From Amylostereum areolatum (lineage: Eukaryota > Basidiomycota > Agaricomycetes > Russulales > Stereaceae), in the NCBI GenBank assembly GCA_012932865.1, contig SAXG01000056.1, positions 235,970-299,969 on the forward strand: a DNA stretch of 64,000 nucleotides. Direction: 5' to 3'. Positions 22,806 through 36,400 of the stretch are shown here, piece by piece; position 1 is the first letter of the stretch, and each line of letters starts with the position of its first letter. The notes under the pieces are model-generated. The model was not told the origin of the DNA. It ran no database searches and worked only from the letters and a program-made list of their open reading frames with translations. The position numbers were made by a program, and so were the translations under genes.

Positions 22806-24353
22806 TCATGAAACGGTACCATGACGTGCCTTCTTGTATAAATTCAAGAGCAAATCATTGGCCGTGAGGGTGATGATACTACACGCAAGTCAGCAACCTT
22901 ATCTTGGCTGCGAGAGAAGTAACTGCTTACGTGTGGGGCGCTATGCGCAGGAAGTGTGCCGTCGAACCTGCAAACATGATCAGCATAAAAGGGTCTATTA
23001 CGGGTATTTCAGCATACCCTTATACCACGCCAGAGGCCCCTCTGTTTTGAACGTCTTCCACAAACAGTCTATTGGGTTTCGGTACAACAGCCCGACAATC
23101 TTGCCGTTGGGCATGATTTTCGTCGGTTGGTTATACACGCGAGTCAATGCCTAGGGTAGTTTAGCATGCGTAGTAAGCTCAGAAGAGACGCTGACACGCA
23201 CAGTGTCGGCAGGCTGCATCATAATTAACTGGAAGCGCTGTTAACAAGACTCTGAAGGATAGACATATTTGAAACATACCACACAGATGCCAGATACTGA
23301 GCTACTGGCGAGATATGTCCATATGTTCTTGTCGGGAAGGATCCCGCGAGAGACGAGCTGATTTTTCGTCCAGTTATATGTCGGTAGTTGGACCTACATG
23401 GCCCCATCGACGTTCATCCCCCTTCCCAATTAGCACGAAACGTACCGAAGAACCCATTGCCGTTCGCAGGATGGCGGCGTCAATGCCTCGAACGAGTCCT
23501 CTGAATTTCTCCTTCTGGTATATTGTTTTCAGAGCGCCCCAGGAGCTCTTGTAATAATGTTGCGCGCCAACCGGAAGCGAAGGAGAGTACGCCTATTGAT
23601 CGAGGGTGTGAGACGCGAACGATAAAGTTGTACACCCAAAAACACCTACTTGCATGCGAGCCTTAATCAAGAACAGAGGGTTCCCAAGCGAAGCTGGCGG
23701 CAACAGATTATTAGGTAAAGGGGCGCATATATGCAGCGGTTTCATACCTCCAACAGCGCCGCTTGCCGCTCCAGCGGCAACCGAGGTGACAGGGACTTGG
23801 TCGAGAGGACTAAACCCGACCATGCGGTTGATTGCCTTTCTGAAGGGCTCGTAAAAACCTGAATGGATGTTAACGACGGTCATGCTGGTAAGGCAAAAAA
23901 CGCACCCAGACGGGAGCCGTTCAAAAGGATCTTGAGAGGACAGTTCGGTCAGAGGGCAGAAGAGGCGCGGAATATATGATCTACCTGATACGCATACTGG
24001 AGGATGCGAGTCAGTGAGGAGATGTAGCATGGGTCAACAAGCGCGTACCGCTGGAGGCAGGCCTCTCTGGATTCCCTTCAAACCTTCGTGTCTCCACGTC
24101 TTTGCGAAGCAGTCGAGAACATTGTTATAGACCTTCTTTCCGCCGCCCTTCGTCAGCTCTCCCTGAAGCTGCATGCGGGTCTTCATAACCTCTGCTGGGT
24201 TGGAGAACGTAACCTGACATAGCCCGTCAGTTGGGTGTCGAGGTTGCTTGCGGTCAGCTTACTGACAGCGATACTTGCGGCGACTCCACCAAGAGCAAAC
24301 CCCTCGGCAGTGGTGAGCGGTCGGGGTTGCGATGGCGTAGGTTGTGAGGACAT
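22806..24353 (-). CDS. OAC1: Mitochondrial carrier, OAC1-like (oxaloacetate/sulfate family)
   Basis: Twelve exons, in order of translation: 24353-24267, 24213-24049, 23996-23985, 23930-23906, 23858-23748, 23693-23650, 23592-23446, 23393-23280, 23228-23202, 23150-23018, 22967-22931 and 22878-22806; 324 aa. Three carrier repeats, each with a P-x-D/E-x-x-K/R motif: NPAEVMKTRMQ, NPLFLIKARMQ and QPADTALTRV. The segments LKGIQRGLPPAYAYQILLNG, AYSPSLPVGAQHYYKSSW and GSTAHFLRIAPHTIITLTAN are those of the OAC1/SLC25A34-35 group. By family it exchanges oxaloacetate, sulfate or related anions across the inner mitochondrial membrane. Exon 3 is only 12 nt, but it supplies YAYQ, so it is real. Confidence 0.92.
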
Positions 24354-24731
24354 TGTGTCTAAATGGACTCGACGTGCGGACGCGGGACGTGTCTGACTAC
24401 CCTGGGAGGTGAGGGGGTGGATCAATGCAAAGACGATGAGGTATAATGATACTTTCTATACCTCTCGGTGAAGGGTACGGAAAAAGGGAGGAGTAGGTCA
24501 GACTGAGTGGAATGAGGCAAAAGGCAGAGGTGACCGGTGCGGGGATGTCATCGGAGGGAACGGCCGAAGCTCCGAAACGCGCTGCGAGAGCGAGACGCGT
24601 CGTTCACACGGTCACGCGTCACGGCTGAAAGAAGCACTGGAGTTCTCGAGTTGCAGCAAGCACTGTAAACGGCCATGGCGTTTTGAAGTGCGGACAGTGC
24701 CCATGGCTCCCAGACATCCTCGGAGGCTACC
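24354..24731. promoter_or_regulatory. Divergent promoter region, carrier and MDM1-like gene
   Basis: 378 bases between two start codons pointing away from each other. No specific regulatory motif was recognised. Confidence 0.5.
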
Positions 24732-27700
24732 ATGCACCCACCCAACACATCCCATGTCGTCCTTGTCGCTATTCTCTCCGTCGCCATCCCCATCATTTTC
24801 CGCATAGTCGCTTCTCCGTTCGCCCTCATCCTCATTTCTCCAATCCTCCTGCTCCTGCTCCTCGCTGCTTGTATCTCGTTCAATACCGTCGTTGGATATG
24901 CCCTGGACACGAGGAAACGGTGGAATCATGCCACCACCCTCCCAGCTCGACCCCTCGCCTTCTCTACACCGGCCGCCTGGCAGGTCGTCCTCACCAGGTC
25001 CCAATGGGCCTACAAACCTCCACAGTCCTTACCGCCCATACACCCAGACTCGCCCATGATATCTGCTGCCGTCAATGACATTCTTATTATGATCGTACGG
25101 GACTTTGTCCTCACCTGGTACAAGGATATTTCGTCCTCACCGTCCTTCCCCACCGCCATCTCCTCCACCTTGCACAGCTCGCTCGAGCGACTTCTCAAGA
25201 CCCTAGAGTCGTTGGATCTAGCAGATATTCTCGTCAAGCGCATACTACCCAAGATAACAGCCCATGTGGAACAGTTCCGCGAGTCCGAGGTTGCCCTTCG
25301 AGGTGCAGGGTTAGAACGGAGGCTGACCGAGTCAGACGAGTTAGACATGTTGCTCGCGAGCCGCTACGCAGGCAAGGGCGGGGGAAAGCTACATTCTGCA
25401 GTGGACAACCTTTCGTCAAGCTTCACCAAACAGTCCGAGGAGGCTCACCTCAAGCGACTGATAGATCGTGCATTGCCTTTTATCCTTCCTGAGAACGAGG
25501 CTCGCAGTCAAGCCGTTACCATCGTCGTGCGCGAGATTGTGTCGTGCTCCGTCCTTTATCCCTTGTTGGACATGTTTTCGGATCCTGATTTTTGGAATCG
25601 GACGATCGACCAGCTGGTGAGCATGTAACGTAATAGGTATGTTCCCATTACTGAGGTTCACCAGGCAGGGGCAGCAATCCGGCAACAGTGAGCCATCTTC
25701 GAGAGCATACAACCGCATTCAGCTCATAAACTCCTTTTAGACGTCTGATATCCAAGGTTCGAAACATTTTGGAAGCTCAAATCCCACAACCCGAACACCG
25801 TATAGCCTCTCCAAAGTCATCTGTCCCAGAAACAATAACAGTCCGCACTGATGCTCGCCACTTTGAATCGTTTTTACGGAGCATCTCTCGCACATCCTCC
25901 CTCTTGGATGCCCGACGCCTCAAGAACGACATCGTGGGCGAGATCAGGAGGACACGGTTACTGCTTGGTGAGTGTTGTTCCCTTGGCGAGTGTACCTTTC
26001 TAACGTATGGGCTATAAGCGAACCACGAGCGGGAAGACTGGATAAACGGGGAGAAGACTGAAGATGTGGTCGCCTTCCTGGATAGGCTTTATACTGCGAA
26101 GCGTAAAGCCGAGGAGAGGATAAGTGTCCTAGGCGGGCTTGATGAAGGAGTGAGTGACTTTCACTTTCCTTGTTGGTCAAATTATAACCGATTCACGGCA
26201 GCGACATTCGGTAGCAGATCCGGGGTCTGCGGTTCGTCTGACGCTGCGTGATATCCTTGGAAATCCGAACTCATTGTCATACTTTATGGAGTTTTTGGAC
26301 CGCCGCGACCGTTCTCTACTGGTGCAGTTTTGGTTGACTGTAGAAAGTTTCAAGAACCCCCTGGAATCCGTGGACTCAGGCTCGGACGACGAGGGGGATC
26401 CTGTTCCAGGCCCATCGGATTCTTCCACCGTAAAAGAGGACGTATCCATGATTTTCGAACTCTATTTCTCCTCTGCAACCCCCCACCCAGCCCTCATATC
26501 CGTCTCTGCAAAGCATGCAGCAGCCATTCGTGAGTTCGTGGCCACTGATCATCCTTCGCCTGTGGTGGAACGCAAAGCCCGTCGGTCTGTCATGCTCGCA
26601 CAGCAGCAGGTTGAGAAGGCCATGGAACAAGACTTCGAGGATTTTGAACGGTCCGAGTTATGGTTCCGCGTAGTGGAGGATATCAACGGTAGCCGAGGAC
26701 AGTCTTCATCCGTTGGTTCACCACGTCCAAGACGTCCGTCCTTGGCCAGTCGGGACACTGTAATGGTACCCACCACCAAAGCAAAGCACCCTTTACCTTC
26801 GCCCGTACAGCGGGCGGACTCGTTTCCGTCGTTCATCCTACCACTTGGTTCAGCGGCCTCATTTACGGGTCGTCCGGAGAAGCTTTCCACTACTCCTTCG
26901 CCGGACCCACCTCCCAGCTCCCCATTCCGTCCCTCTCCGTCTACCTTGGATCTCTTAATGTCGCCAGCATCCGATTCTGAGAGTCGTGAAACTCGAGCAC
27001 CACTCTTCGACGATCCCGACGACAGGACGCAGGATACACGGGAGAGTCGGTCGACGGTCGACGCCATTCAAGCAGCGTTGACGGACATCATCGCGCTCGA
27101 CAACCAGCAGGCCGAGCGCAAACGCCCTGCCCCTGGCGGCCTCTTCGACTCATTCTCCGAACAGGATGTCCCCTTCTTACTCCACAGCCAACGTTCCGGT
27201 TCCCAGGAGGACTTCTTAGAGGATAAAGGCGATGATGCTCAAGACCACAGAGCAGATGATGATATTCAAATGGCCCGTCCAGGTGATTTCCAGCTCTCTC
27301 ATGAGATTGCAAGATTGTCGAACAAAATATCCGCTCTGGAGACCCAAGACGCGATGTTGGACACTCTGATCAAAAAGGCCGATCTTACGGGAGACGAGCA
27401 GGAGAAACGATTGTTACACAAGTCCAAATCGGCGCTCACGCGAGAGATTCGCGAGCTCGCGTTCCAAAAGTCACAATACGAGCAGCAAGACAGTGACAAC
27501 CGCATAATCCCTGACAGAACTCGGCTGGCGATCGTTAACTCGGTGGTCGGCGAGGAGAACGGCAAGGGCATCGTACGTTACCTTGTCGAGGTCCAGCAGC
27601 TGGCGCCGGATGGCACTGTTACTACAGGATGGGTGGTCGCGCGCAGGTACAACGAGTTTTTGAACATGCATAACAGGCTCCGGGAGCGATTTGCAAAGAT

Positions 27701-28871
27701 CCGAGGACTAGACTTTCCAGGGAAACGCTTGGTCACTGCGCTATCTTCTAGCTTCGTCGATACACGACGAACATCCTTGGAGAAATATCTTCAGGTATGT
27801 GTGTTCTCGGGACTGTTCATCCAATATCATTTACCTACCTATACCCCTAGAATGTGGTGTTGATCCCTGCCGTTTGCGAGAGTGACGAGCTCCGAGCCTT
27901 TCTTTCACGTAACTCTCCCTTCATTGTCTCGGAACCTGAGGGTCGATCTTCCGACGCTGCCAAGGCATCGACGTCTGTCCCTGCCCTCCCCGGTTCTAAC
28001 CTCGTCAAGTCAGTTTACAACACGGTCGCCGAAAGTATCGACGATATGTTCTTTGGGCCCTCGATGCTGGACGTCATGTTGCAACGTCTGACACGACAAG
28101 CAGCAGATCTAGCAGGGATCGTGGGCCATTCGGTCAATGACGAGGATGTTGTGGCACAGGCCCTTGGGGCGTCGGGAAAGACAGCATCCGACGATGCCCT
28201 CCTGCAATTCTCTGGAGATTTGAAACCTCTCGATGGAGAGACCAGCACCTCCACCTTTTCTGCGCCGATTTCAGACCTCGTGTTAGCCGTCTTTGAGTTG
28301 AACAAGAAGAACAACTGGCTGCGTCGACAGGCTATCGTCACCATCCTTCAGCAGGTCTTAGGAAGCACCGTGGAACGGTGAGTTATAGTGCTGAAGTCGG
28401 CGGGGACGGACGCTGATCTATAAGATAGGAAATTGCGGGAGACGCTCACTTCGTTCTTGGACGAATCTCACATAATGGGCTTCATTAATATATTCCGGGA
28501 CTCGATGTGGCCAGGCGGGAAGATGAAGCCATCATCTATCCCTCGTACAAGGGAGGAAAGGATGAGAACACGGGACGATGCCAACAGAAAGCTTTCTGCC
28601 CTGATGCCGGGTACATTTTACCTTCTTTATTATCCGTGCATTTATTGAATATTAAAAACACAGATCTTGTGGCGAACATGATCGGCAGGTCAAACGCCCG
28701 TAGAGGTGCTCGTCGCATCTTTGCCGTATTGCAGAATAGACGCCTTAACCAACATATCGTGTATACTGTACTCGACGAGGTTCGTACCCTCACTTTTGCA
28801 AAGGATATATGCGCTAAACTTGTGCTCAGATATTCGCGGTTCTTTTCCCTGATACCCCTGCACAACCTTGA
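24732..28871 (+). CDS. MDM1-like sorting nexin (TM-PXA-RGS-PX-Nexin_C)
   Basis: Nine exons: 24732-25616, 25665-25687, 25741-25967, 26019-26149, 26202-27794, 27851-28377, 28429-28610, 28664-28779 and 28830-28871; 1241 aa. The N-terminus has a long hydrophobic hairpin (VVLVAILSVAIPIIFRIVAS, then LILISPILLLLLLAAC). The PXA domain follows, about residues 95-290 (WYKDISSS ... LVKRILPKITAHVEQFRES). An RGS-like domain runs over about 415-580 (LRDILGNPNSLSYFMEFLDR). A Ser/Pro-rich linker, a coiled coil (~760-830) and a PX domain (VVARRYNEFLNMHNRLRERF, then GLDFPGKR) come next. The C-terminal nexin domain ends in IFAVLFPDTPAQP. This is the architecture of yeast Mdm1 and animal SNX13/14/25, which tether the ER to vacuole/lysosome and lipid droplets. 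Confidence 0.9.
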
Positions 28872-28997
28872 TTCATTTCCGTATTCTATTTCACGCCATG
28901 ATACGCACTTACGACTCCTTCATTGATAGTGGATTGGCTCAACCCGACAGACGGCTGCATGTTGTCAAATAAGAAAGAAACATAAACCAAATACGTG

Positions 28998-30903
28998 TCA
29001 GCTCTCCGGCTCTGTTGAGAATGGGCCCGCTGTCGGCGCAGAGAAATCCTCTTCCCTTCCGGTGGTGCCCTCTTGCTGTGCGCTCTGCTCAGTAGACGCC
29101 CCGGTTTTTCTTACTTTTGGTCGACGATGGACCGCCACCGACTGCGCATTCGGGTTATCGTAACTGTCAGTAGGGCGTCGTCAGATGTTAAGTACGCTCT
29201 GTGAAACGTCAATGGCTCAATGGCCGCATACATCCGTGTTGCGTGGAGGAGGTATCCACCAGAGCCACTGGTTGTCATCATGGGATGCGTTCGTCCAGGA
29301 AGAACCTATTGAAGAAAAGTTCAGGGAATGTAGTTGTCGCTGTGAATGCAGACAGACCTGATAACGTCGTAGCCACGTCTCAGTCACACTGGGTGCGAGA
29401 TATTGGCCTTGTAGGCGCATTTTACTTTGCAGTTCAGAAAGGACCTATTTTTTGTGTGAACGACGTGGTATGCAAGTGCCGAGGGGGATGTACCTGTAGA
29501 TGAGGACTGTAAACAGTCACCGAAGCCGAACCACCCAGATACAAGTATAGTTTCTCCAATATTGTGTGAGGATCGTATTCACTGGCAATTAGAAGGCTGC
29601 AGGCTGTTTGTCAGCCGAGGAGGGAAAGTATACAAGAAGTACTCGCCCTTCAAACTCTCCTGCGAAAAGTTCTTCTCTGGTGTTGGCAAGTAAGTCGGAG
29701 ACTGCCTTCCTTTTGTTGAGTCGCACTTTGTGTTTTTCTGACTTTTCCGGCTCTTCTTTTGCCTCAGCTGTCAAGGAAACTATGGCGTTTTAGGAAAGGA
29801 AACGGATTGCGGGAACAGATGCACTTACTTGGTGTATACTCCTCGTCAGCGGTCGCCCAGTTGAGGGACGTTAGCACAGGAGTGACGAGCTCCTTCGGTA
29901 AGTTCATCTGCGTCATGACTGGGTACGCTGGGGGAGAATCGACGTCACAAATCGTGATCAATCTACCATTGCCTAGAAAGTCCGTGAACAGAGACTAGGC
30001 TGCGACCATGGACATGCTTACCCCCCATTCGCTCCAGTATCGCCGACACAAGCAGGCCTGACGCATCATCTACCGCTATATATCGTCCGCCTGGCCGCAC
30101 GTTCGCCAAGTTCAGCATTTGGGATAGCGTGTCAATGCGCAAATCACGTATGCGGCTTTGATCCTTTTTGAACCAGTACTCGCAGACATTGAAGAGTGTC
30201 GGCTCAATCGTGGTGAATGATTTTGAGTACCTTCCTGGAGCACTTAGGACAGCGTGGTCGTCGGAAGAGGAAAGCTGGACCTACTTGGCCTCCTTCCTCT
30301 TCTTGTACTTGTCCTTGCTATACTCTGTCTTCAGCGAATAATTCGCATGCATCTCAATCTGCTTTTTTATTATGTCCTATAGGTAACGACGTGAGTAAAA
30401 AGATACCGAAACCAACGCAAAGCAACGGACCGACGCATGGACGCCCGATTGTTTCAATGCCTCGATCTCCTGAGATGTTAATGGTTGGACGAACTGCCCG
30501 TCGTTGATTAGCTCGTTCGTTGCTTCGGTATCCTCTGAAATGGATTAAGAAGACACAATACGACGAGCACCAACGAACGAACCTATGTCTTCCATGCTAC
30601 GAGGTGGTATAACACGAAGCTCTTTCCCTGCGATCTCGTGCGTCAAGCCATACGGCTGGTCGATTAATTCGTTGGCAGGGAAGGATCCCAACCTCCCCAA
30701 AGTTACTGGTCTTCCGAACAGTCAGTACGACGAGCGCAAAAAATAAGGACCTAGCCAAAGACATACACATCCTTCTCTATTTTGTAGCTCCTTACATCGC
30801 CGGAGGGAAGTCGCAGTAAAACAGTGTCGCCAGCATGGATGCGATGTTTTTCGTAGGAAGGCGTATTCGCAGAAGAGCTTTCCGCTAAATTGAGGGCTGA
30901 CAT
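28998..30903 (-). CDS. TRM6: tRNA (adenine-58-N1) methyltransferase non-catalytic subunit
   Basis: Eleven exons, in order of translation: 30903-30767, 30710-30583, 30534-30431, 30376-30285, 30230-30022, 29972-29829, 29767-29647, 29596-29494, 29444-29358, 29305-29232 and 29163-28998; 454 aa. Trm6/Gcd10 pairs with Trm61 to methylate A58 of tRNAs, including initiator tRNA. Family blocks seen: LGRLGSFPANELIDQPYGLT, LKTEYSKDKYKKRKEAKY, IRDLRIDTLSQMLNLANV, GGRYIAVDDASGLLVSAILE, GLLIASEYDPHTILEKLY and RRYQVLPGRTHPMM. The methyl-donor motif is degenerate, as expected of the non-catalytic subunit. Intron 7 appears to be GC-AG (GG|gcgagt). Its stop codon lies 126 bases from that of the MDM1-like gene. 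Confidence 0.9.
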
Positions 30904-31066
30904 GATGTTGCCAGAGGTGTCGACCAGAGTCCAAGGTGATGGCGGGAATTACGGGACAAAGTAAATTCAATTATTGTAAGTACATATACATATGCATGTA
31001 CGCGGAAAACGAGTCAACGTTCAATGATGGCTTCCTCTTTCAGACCCCCACCAAAATCCCCTTCCC
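30904..31066. promoter_or_regulatory. Short bidirectional promoter, TRM6 and UNC-45-like gene
   Basis: Only 163 bases separate the two divergent start codons. A pyrimidine-rich leader (cccccaccaaaatccccttccc) precedes the plus-strand start. Confidence 0.6.
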
Positions 31067-33144
31067 ATGGCCATTCTCGAGGACGTCCCACCTGATCCGC
31101 CCCCATCCTACCCAGACCCCCTACAGGGTTTGCCAGACGAGCTTTCTTATTTAACCGGCGCGTTCACCCCCGACCAAGATGCCGCGCAACGATCCAAGGC
31201 CTATCTAGTCCTCGCTTCGTTTGTCAAGGTGTCCGCGCTTCCTCTCCACCAAAGGGCGAAGGAGAAACAGATCCTGGAACAGAAAATTTGTCTAGAAAGT
31301 TATCAGTCGCTGTCGCTCGCATCGCAGACCCGGACGAGAAAGACATCCTCGCCGGCCTATCCTTCCTCTCCGCCCTGTTCCAGGTCGATTGGCAAGCCGC
31401 TGCATCCCTTTTTTCACAGGACCACATTCTCACTGCTATCACCGATGTCCTCGATCTTTATCCCTCCGAATCCGTGTCAAGGGAATGCGCGCGACTTCTT
31501 TCACAAGCAAGCGGCCACAAGTCTTGCCGAGCCGTTTTGCCTTCGGATTGCCTGAAGTGGTTGGAGTCGACTCTGGCCAAGACGAAGGATCCATCTTTGC
31601 GAGCGTCGGCAGCCATTGCTGTAGTCAAGCTATCGAGAGGGGCCAAGTCCGATGCTGCAGACCTCCCGAAGGGAGAATTGGTGGACAGCAGCGGGGCAGA
31701 CAGAGAACTGGTGGATATGATGAAGGGCCTGGTGGTCAGCGGCGACAAGGACTCCCTATCCGATGCAGTGGAAGGCTTGGCTTACCTCTCTGTCGAACCC
31801 GTGGTGAAAGAGTCCTTAGTGGATGACCCGACCTTTTTGTCGCGCCTTTTCTCCTTTGCAGTCCCTCGCAAAGGTGCTACGACGCCGGCCTCCCCCGAAT
31901 ATCCCAGTCACACGATCCTCTATGGTGTCCTTATGATAATATCCAATCTATCCACGTATCGCCCCCGCCTCTCCGCCGAGGATGCACAAATAGAGAAGCT
32001 TCGACGTATGGCCAAGGCAGGTAGCGGCTCCGCATCGAAAGCAGGAGGTAAAGGGGATGATGTCCTCGAGGACGACGAACATGCCAAGCGGAGAGGGTCC
32101 AAAATCGTTCAATATGGTGGATTGAACGTCCTCACGACCGCTCTTCGTGTCAGTGACAGCGAAGGTATGAGGTTGACCGTGGCCAAGGCCTTGCTCAGCC
32201 TCGTCGAGGACAAGGAAAATCGAGGACGGGTCCTCCAGAGTGGTGGGGCACGCGCCCTGGTCGACGTTATCCGCAAATCCCTGCCTACTTCTCCCTCAGA
32301 GGAAAAGGAACCCGATTCTACCATCCTCACACCCATACAAGCCCTTGCTAAACTCGCTATCACTGCTTCCCCTGTCCAAGTTTTTGGACCAGACTCGGGT
32401 GCTATACATGATTCTATCCGTCCCTTTGCCATCTTGCTTTCCCATACCTCTTCTTCCCTCCTGCAGCGCTTCGAAGCGATGATGGCCCTAACAAACATCT
32501 CATCCCATAGCGCAGAGGCCGCCGAACGTGTTGCCAAAGCTAAAGGACTCGTATCCAAAGTCGAGTTTCTGATGTTGGAAGACCACGCCCTCATTCGACG
32601 TGCTGCCACTGAGCTGCTATGCAATCTTATGGCTGGTTCGGACGAGATCTTCGATCGCTATGCGGGCGATGGATCTTCGGACGGCGCGAAGTCCAAATTG
32701 CACGTACTGCTGGCGCTGTCTGATGTTGACGATCTTCCCACTCGACTGGCTGCGTCAGGCGCACTGGCGACGTTGACCGCGTCGCCACACGCTTGCCGTT
32801 CCCTTTACAGCTTGGAACAGGAGCATGGTCGAGTCATCAGAACATTTGTCCAGCTCATCGACCCGTCCATCCTGGATACACACGACGACCAGGATAGGGA
32901 TGGTTCATCCTTCGCACCCTCAGACCCTGGATTGGTTCATCGTGGAGTTGTCTGCATCCAAAATTTCCTCGAAAATCTGGACGCAGAACTCGTTACCTCA
33001 CTTATTGGAACACCAGAAGCTAAGCTACTCCTTCAGGCACTCGTGAAGGTGCTTAAGGAAAATGGAGGGAAACCAGAGGTATTGAGGCCCACGGCGGAGG
33101 CGTTGAAGCGTCTGATGAATGTTGGGATGGAACTTCCTACATGA
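31067..33144 (+). CDS. UNC-45/She4/CRO1-like myosin chaperone (ARM repeats)
   Basis: About 668-683 aa. Exon 1 is 31067-31228. The frame then changes. The most normal model is an intron 31229-31299 (71 nt), giving FVK|LSVAVARIADPDEKD, with exon 2 at 31300-33144; shorter introns ending at 31254 also restore the frame. The protein is a helical repeat solenoid. Family-like blocks are DILAGLSFLSALFQVD, VLMIISNLSTYRP, SKIVQYGGLNVLTTALRVSD, AKALLSLVEDKENRGRVLQ, FEAMMALTNISS and AATELLCNLM. There is no TPR part, as in fungal She4. These proteins fold and stabilise myosin heads. The next gene, 317 bases downstream on the same strand, is a class I myosin. Confidence 0.82.
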
Positions 33145-33461
33145 CAGTACTTATATTATGGTGGATGTAGCGATATCGAACAGACCCTCATGAACTATGT
33201 ACATTTCTTAATAGACCTCTGGACCTCAGACGCATATTACTCTTGTGAATCGAGTGATAGCCACTGAGTTCTGCTTTCGAGTCGGAGACTCAGGTGTGTT
33301 TCATGATGGGTGGCACGTGACCGCAATCGTGCCGTGCCGCGATCCCGGCCGTTACCCTCTGTAACTCCTTCTACCCTCGCCCGACTCAGATTCACCCACA
33401 TTGCTCGCTGTACACCCATCAGTTCCTTCTTTCAAACACTCGTAGAGTACACATACTCAAC
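33145..33461. promoter_or_regulatory. Intergenic region upstream of the class I myosin gene
   Basis: 317 bases. Pyrimidine-rich stretches (ccttctaccctcgcccgac, cttctttcaaac) lie just before the start codon. No other element was recognised. Confidence 0.4.
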
Positions 33462-36400
33462 ATGGTATGTACTCCGTTATGACGATTTCCTTTCCTACCT
33501 AATCCGAGCCTAGGCACCGTCCAAGAAGGCCGGTAAGAAGGCGACCGCCGCTCCCAAGAAAGGTCCAGCGAAGGTTCAGAAGGTCAGTGTCATAAAACAT
33601 AATAAACACTGGCTGGCGGCGACTGACTGCGCGGTGTAGGCGGACTGGAAGGAAGGTTTCAAGAAGAAGACAGTGGGGGTGTCGGATATGACGCTGTTGA
33701 CCACCATCAGCAACGAGAGTGTCAACGATAACCTCCAGAAGAGGTGGACGAGCGGGGAGATCTACACGTATATCGGAGGTGTCTTAATCTCTGTTAATCC
33801 CTTCCGAGGTGTGTGGCATCTACGCTCCTCATCGCTGCCATTAGGCTTACCGTTGTTAGATCTGGGCATCTACACCGATGATATCCTGCACAGGTATCAG
33901 GGCAAGAACAGGCTGGAAGTCCCCCCCCACGTCTTTGGTATCGCTGAGTCTGCATATTACAATATGAAGGCCTACCACGAGAATCAGTGTGTCATCATTT
34001 CCGGAGAATCGGGTGCGGGGAAGACAGAGGCTGCGAAACGTATCATGCAATACATCGCTGCAGTGTCCGGTGGAGAAGACAATAGTATCCAACAGATCAA
34101 GGAGATGGTGCTGGCCACTAATCCCTTGCTCGAGAGTTTCGGATGCGCAAAGACACTACGGAACAACAATTCAAGTCGGCATGTGAGTCTTTTCATGAAG
34201 CGTTCTGCATATTTCCCTGACTACCATGAAGGGGAAATACCTGGAGATCATGTTCAACAGCAATGCAGAACCTGTTGGAGCCCAGATTACCAACTACCTG
34301 CTGGAGAAGGCCAGAGTAGTCGGACAAGTAAAGGACGAGCGTGATTTCCACATCTTCTACCAATTCACAAAGGCAGCCTCAGACGAACAGCGCGGTATGA
34401 CCAGTGGTCCGGTATGTTAATATTGTCTTATACATTTCCACACACAGAGGCGTTTGGAATCCAAGGACCGGAAGCGTACGCATACACAAATCAAAGTGGA
34501 TGCTTGGAGGTGGAGGGTATCGACGATACGCGCGACTTTTCGGAAACGCTTGTAAGTACCTTCTTTTCTGTATCTTTATGGATCTCCAATCAATGCTACC
34601 AGGCTGCCATGCAAGTGATCGGGCTCAGTGACACGGAACAGAGCGAGATTTTCCGAATGTTGGCGATTATTCTATGGCTAGGGAACGTCACGTACGGAGA
34701 GAAGGACGACGGAAATGCCCTTATCGAGGACACAGGCGTCTCGGATTTCGTGGCGTATCTCATGGAGGTTGACGGCTCTCAAGTTGAGAAGGTCTTAACA
34801 TCGAAAGTCGTGGAAACGCAACGAGGAGGCAGACGTGGATCGGTTTACGACGTTCCGTTGAACCCTGCTCAGGCCGCGGCCGGACGTGACGCTCTCGCGA
34901 AGGCTATATACAACAATCTCTTTGAATGGATCGTTTCTCGAATAAACGTATCCATGAAGCCTCGCGCGGCAACGGCTCAGCTGGTCGGCATTTTGGTGCG
35001 GCGATATATATTGACATCCGAGACATGCTCATGTTCTGCACAGGACATTTTTGGCTTTGAGATCTTCCAAGTCAGTCGGTTATCAATCACACTAATTCCC
35101 GTCCGTACTCACTTTCTGTGTTATACAGGACAATTCCTTTGAGCAGCTTTGCATCAACTACGTCAACGAGAAGTTACAGCAGATCTTCATCGAGCTGACC
35201 CTCAAGACCGAGCAAGAGGAGTATGCTCGAGAGCAGATCACCTGGACACCAATCAAATATTTTGATAACAAGATCGTTTGTGACCTCATCGAAGAACGTC
35301 GACCACCGGGAATCTTCGCCGCTCTGAACGATGCAACAGCAACGGCACACGCAGACCCGGCCGCTGCTGACAACAGTTTCATTCAGCGCGCTTCTGCCCT
35401 TGCATCCAATCCTCATTTCGAAACTCGAGGAGGACAGTTTCTGGTTAAGCACTACGCCGGCGATGTCATGTATAACGTTACAGGCATGACGGACAAGAAC
35501 AAGGACGCCCTTGTTAAGGACCTGCTCGACCTTGTCTCTGCCAGCGGCAATCAGTTCCTACAAGGGCTGTTCCCCGATCGTCCAGACCCTAACAGCAAAA
35601 AGCGGCCACCTACGGCTGGGGACAGAATCAAGGTATGACCTACACTTGATGTAACTTCAATCACTGAGTGCCCTAAGGCGTCCGCCGGAGCGCTTGTCGA
35701 GAACCTCAAGCGAGCGCAACCCTCATACATTCGAACCATCAAGCCGAACCAGAATCGAAGTGCTACAGAATACGATACGAAGGCTGTCCTGCACCAGATC
35801 AAATACCTTGGTCTCCAAGAGAATATTCGTGTCAGGCGCGCCGGCTTTGCGTACCGTAACACCTTCGAGAAGATGGTGGAACGGTTCTATCTTTTGTCAC
35901 CCAATACTTCATACGCAGGCGACTATACGTGGACCGGCGACCCGCGCTCTGGATGCGAGAGGATATTAACAGACACCGGTATAGCCAAAGAGGAGTGGCA
36001 GATGGGCGTGACAAAGGCGTTTATTAAAAACCCGGAGACCGTGAGCATGTCATGTTGTAATTTGTATCTCGCTGACTGACGTCTGTTCAGCTCTTTGCCC
36101 TTGAAACTATGCGTGACCGCTATTGGCACAATATGGCTCGCCGGATCCAGCGTGCCTTCCGCAATTACATGCGATACAAGCACGAATGCGCTAGGCGCAT
36201 TCAGAGGTTCTGGAAGAACAACAAGGAGGCGATCGTCTATGCGCAAAAGAGGGACTACGGCCACCAAATCTTGGCGGACAGGAAGGAACGAAGGCGCTTC
36301 AGTCTGATCAGCTACCGTCGCTACATGGGCGATTATCTTGACGTGAACGGGCACAGTGCACTGGGCGACGAATTGAAGTCTGCTTGCGGTATTGGATGTG

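Noticed and set aside
31229..31254. A 26-nt intron in the UNC-45-like gene
   Set aside because: A 71-nt intron ending at 31299 restores the same frame and fits the intron sizes of this genome, so an ultrashort intron is not needed.
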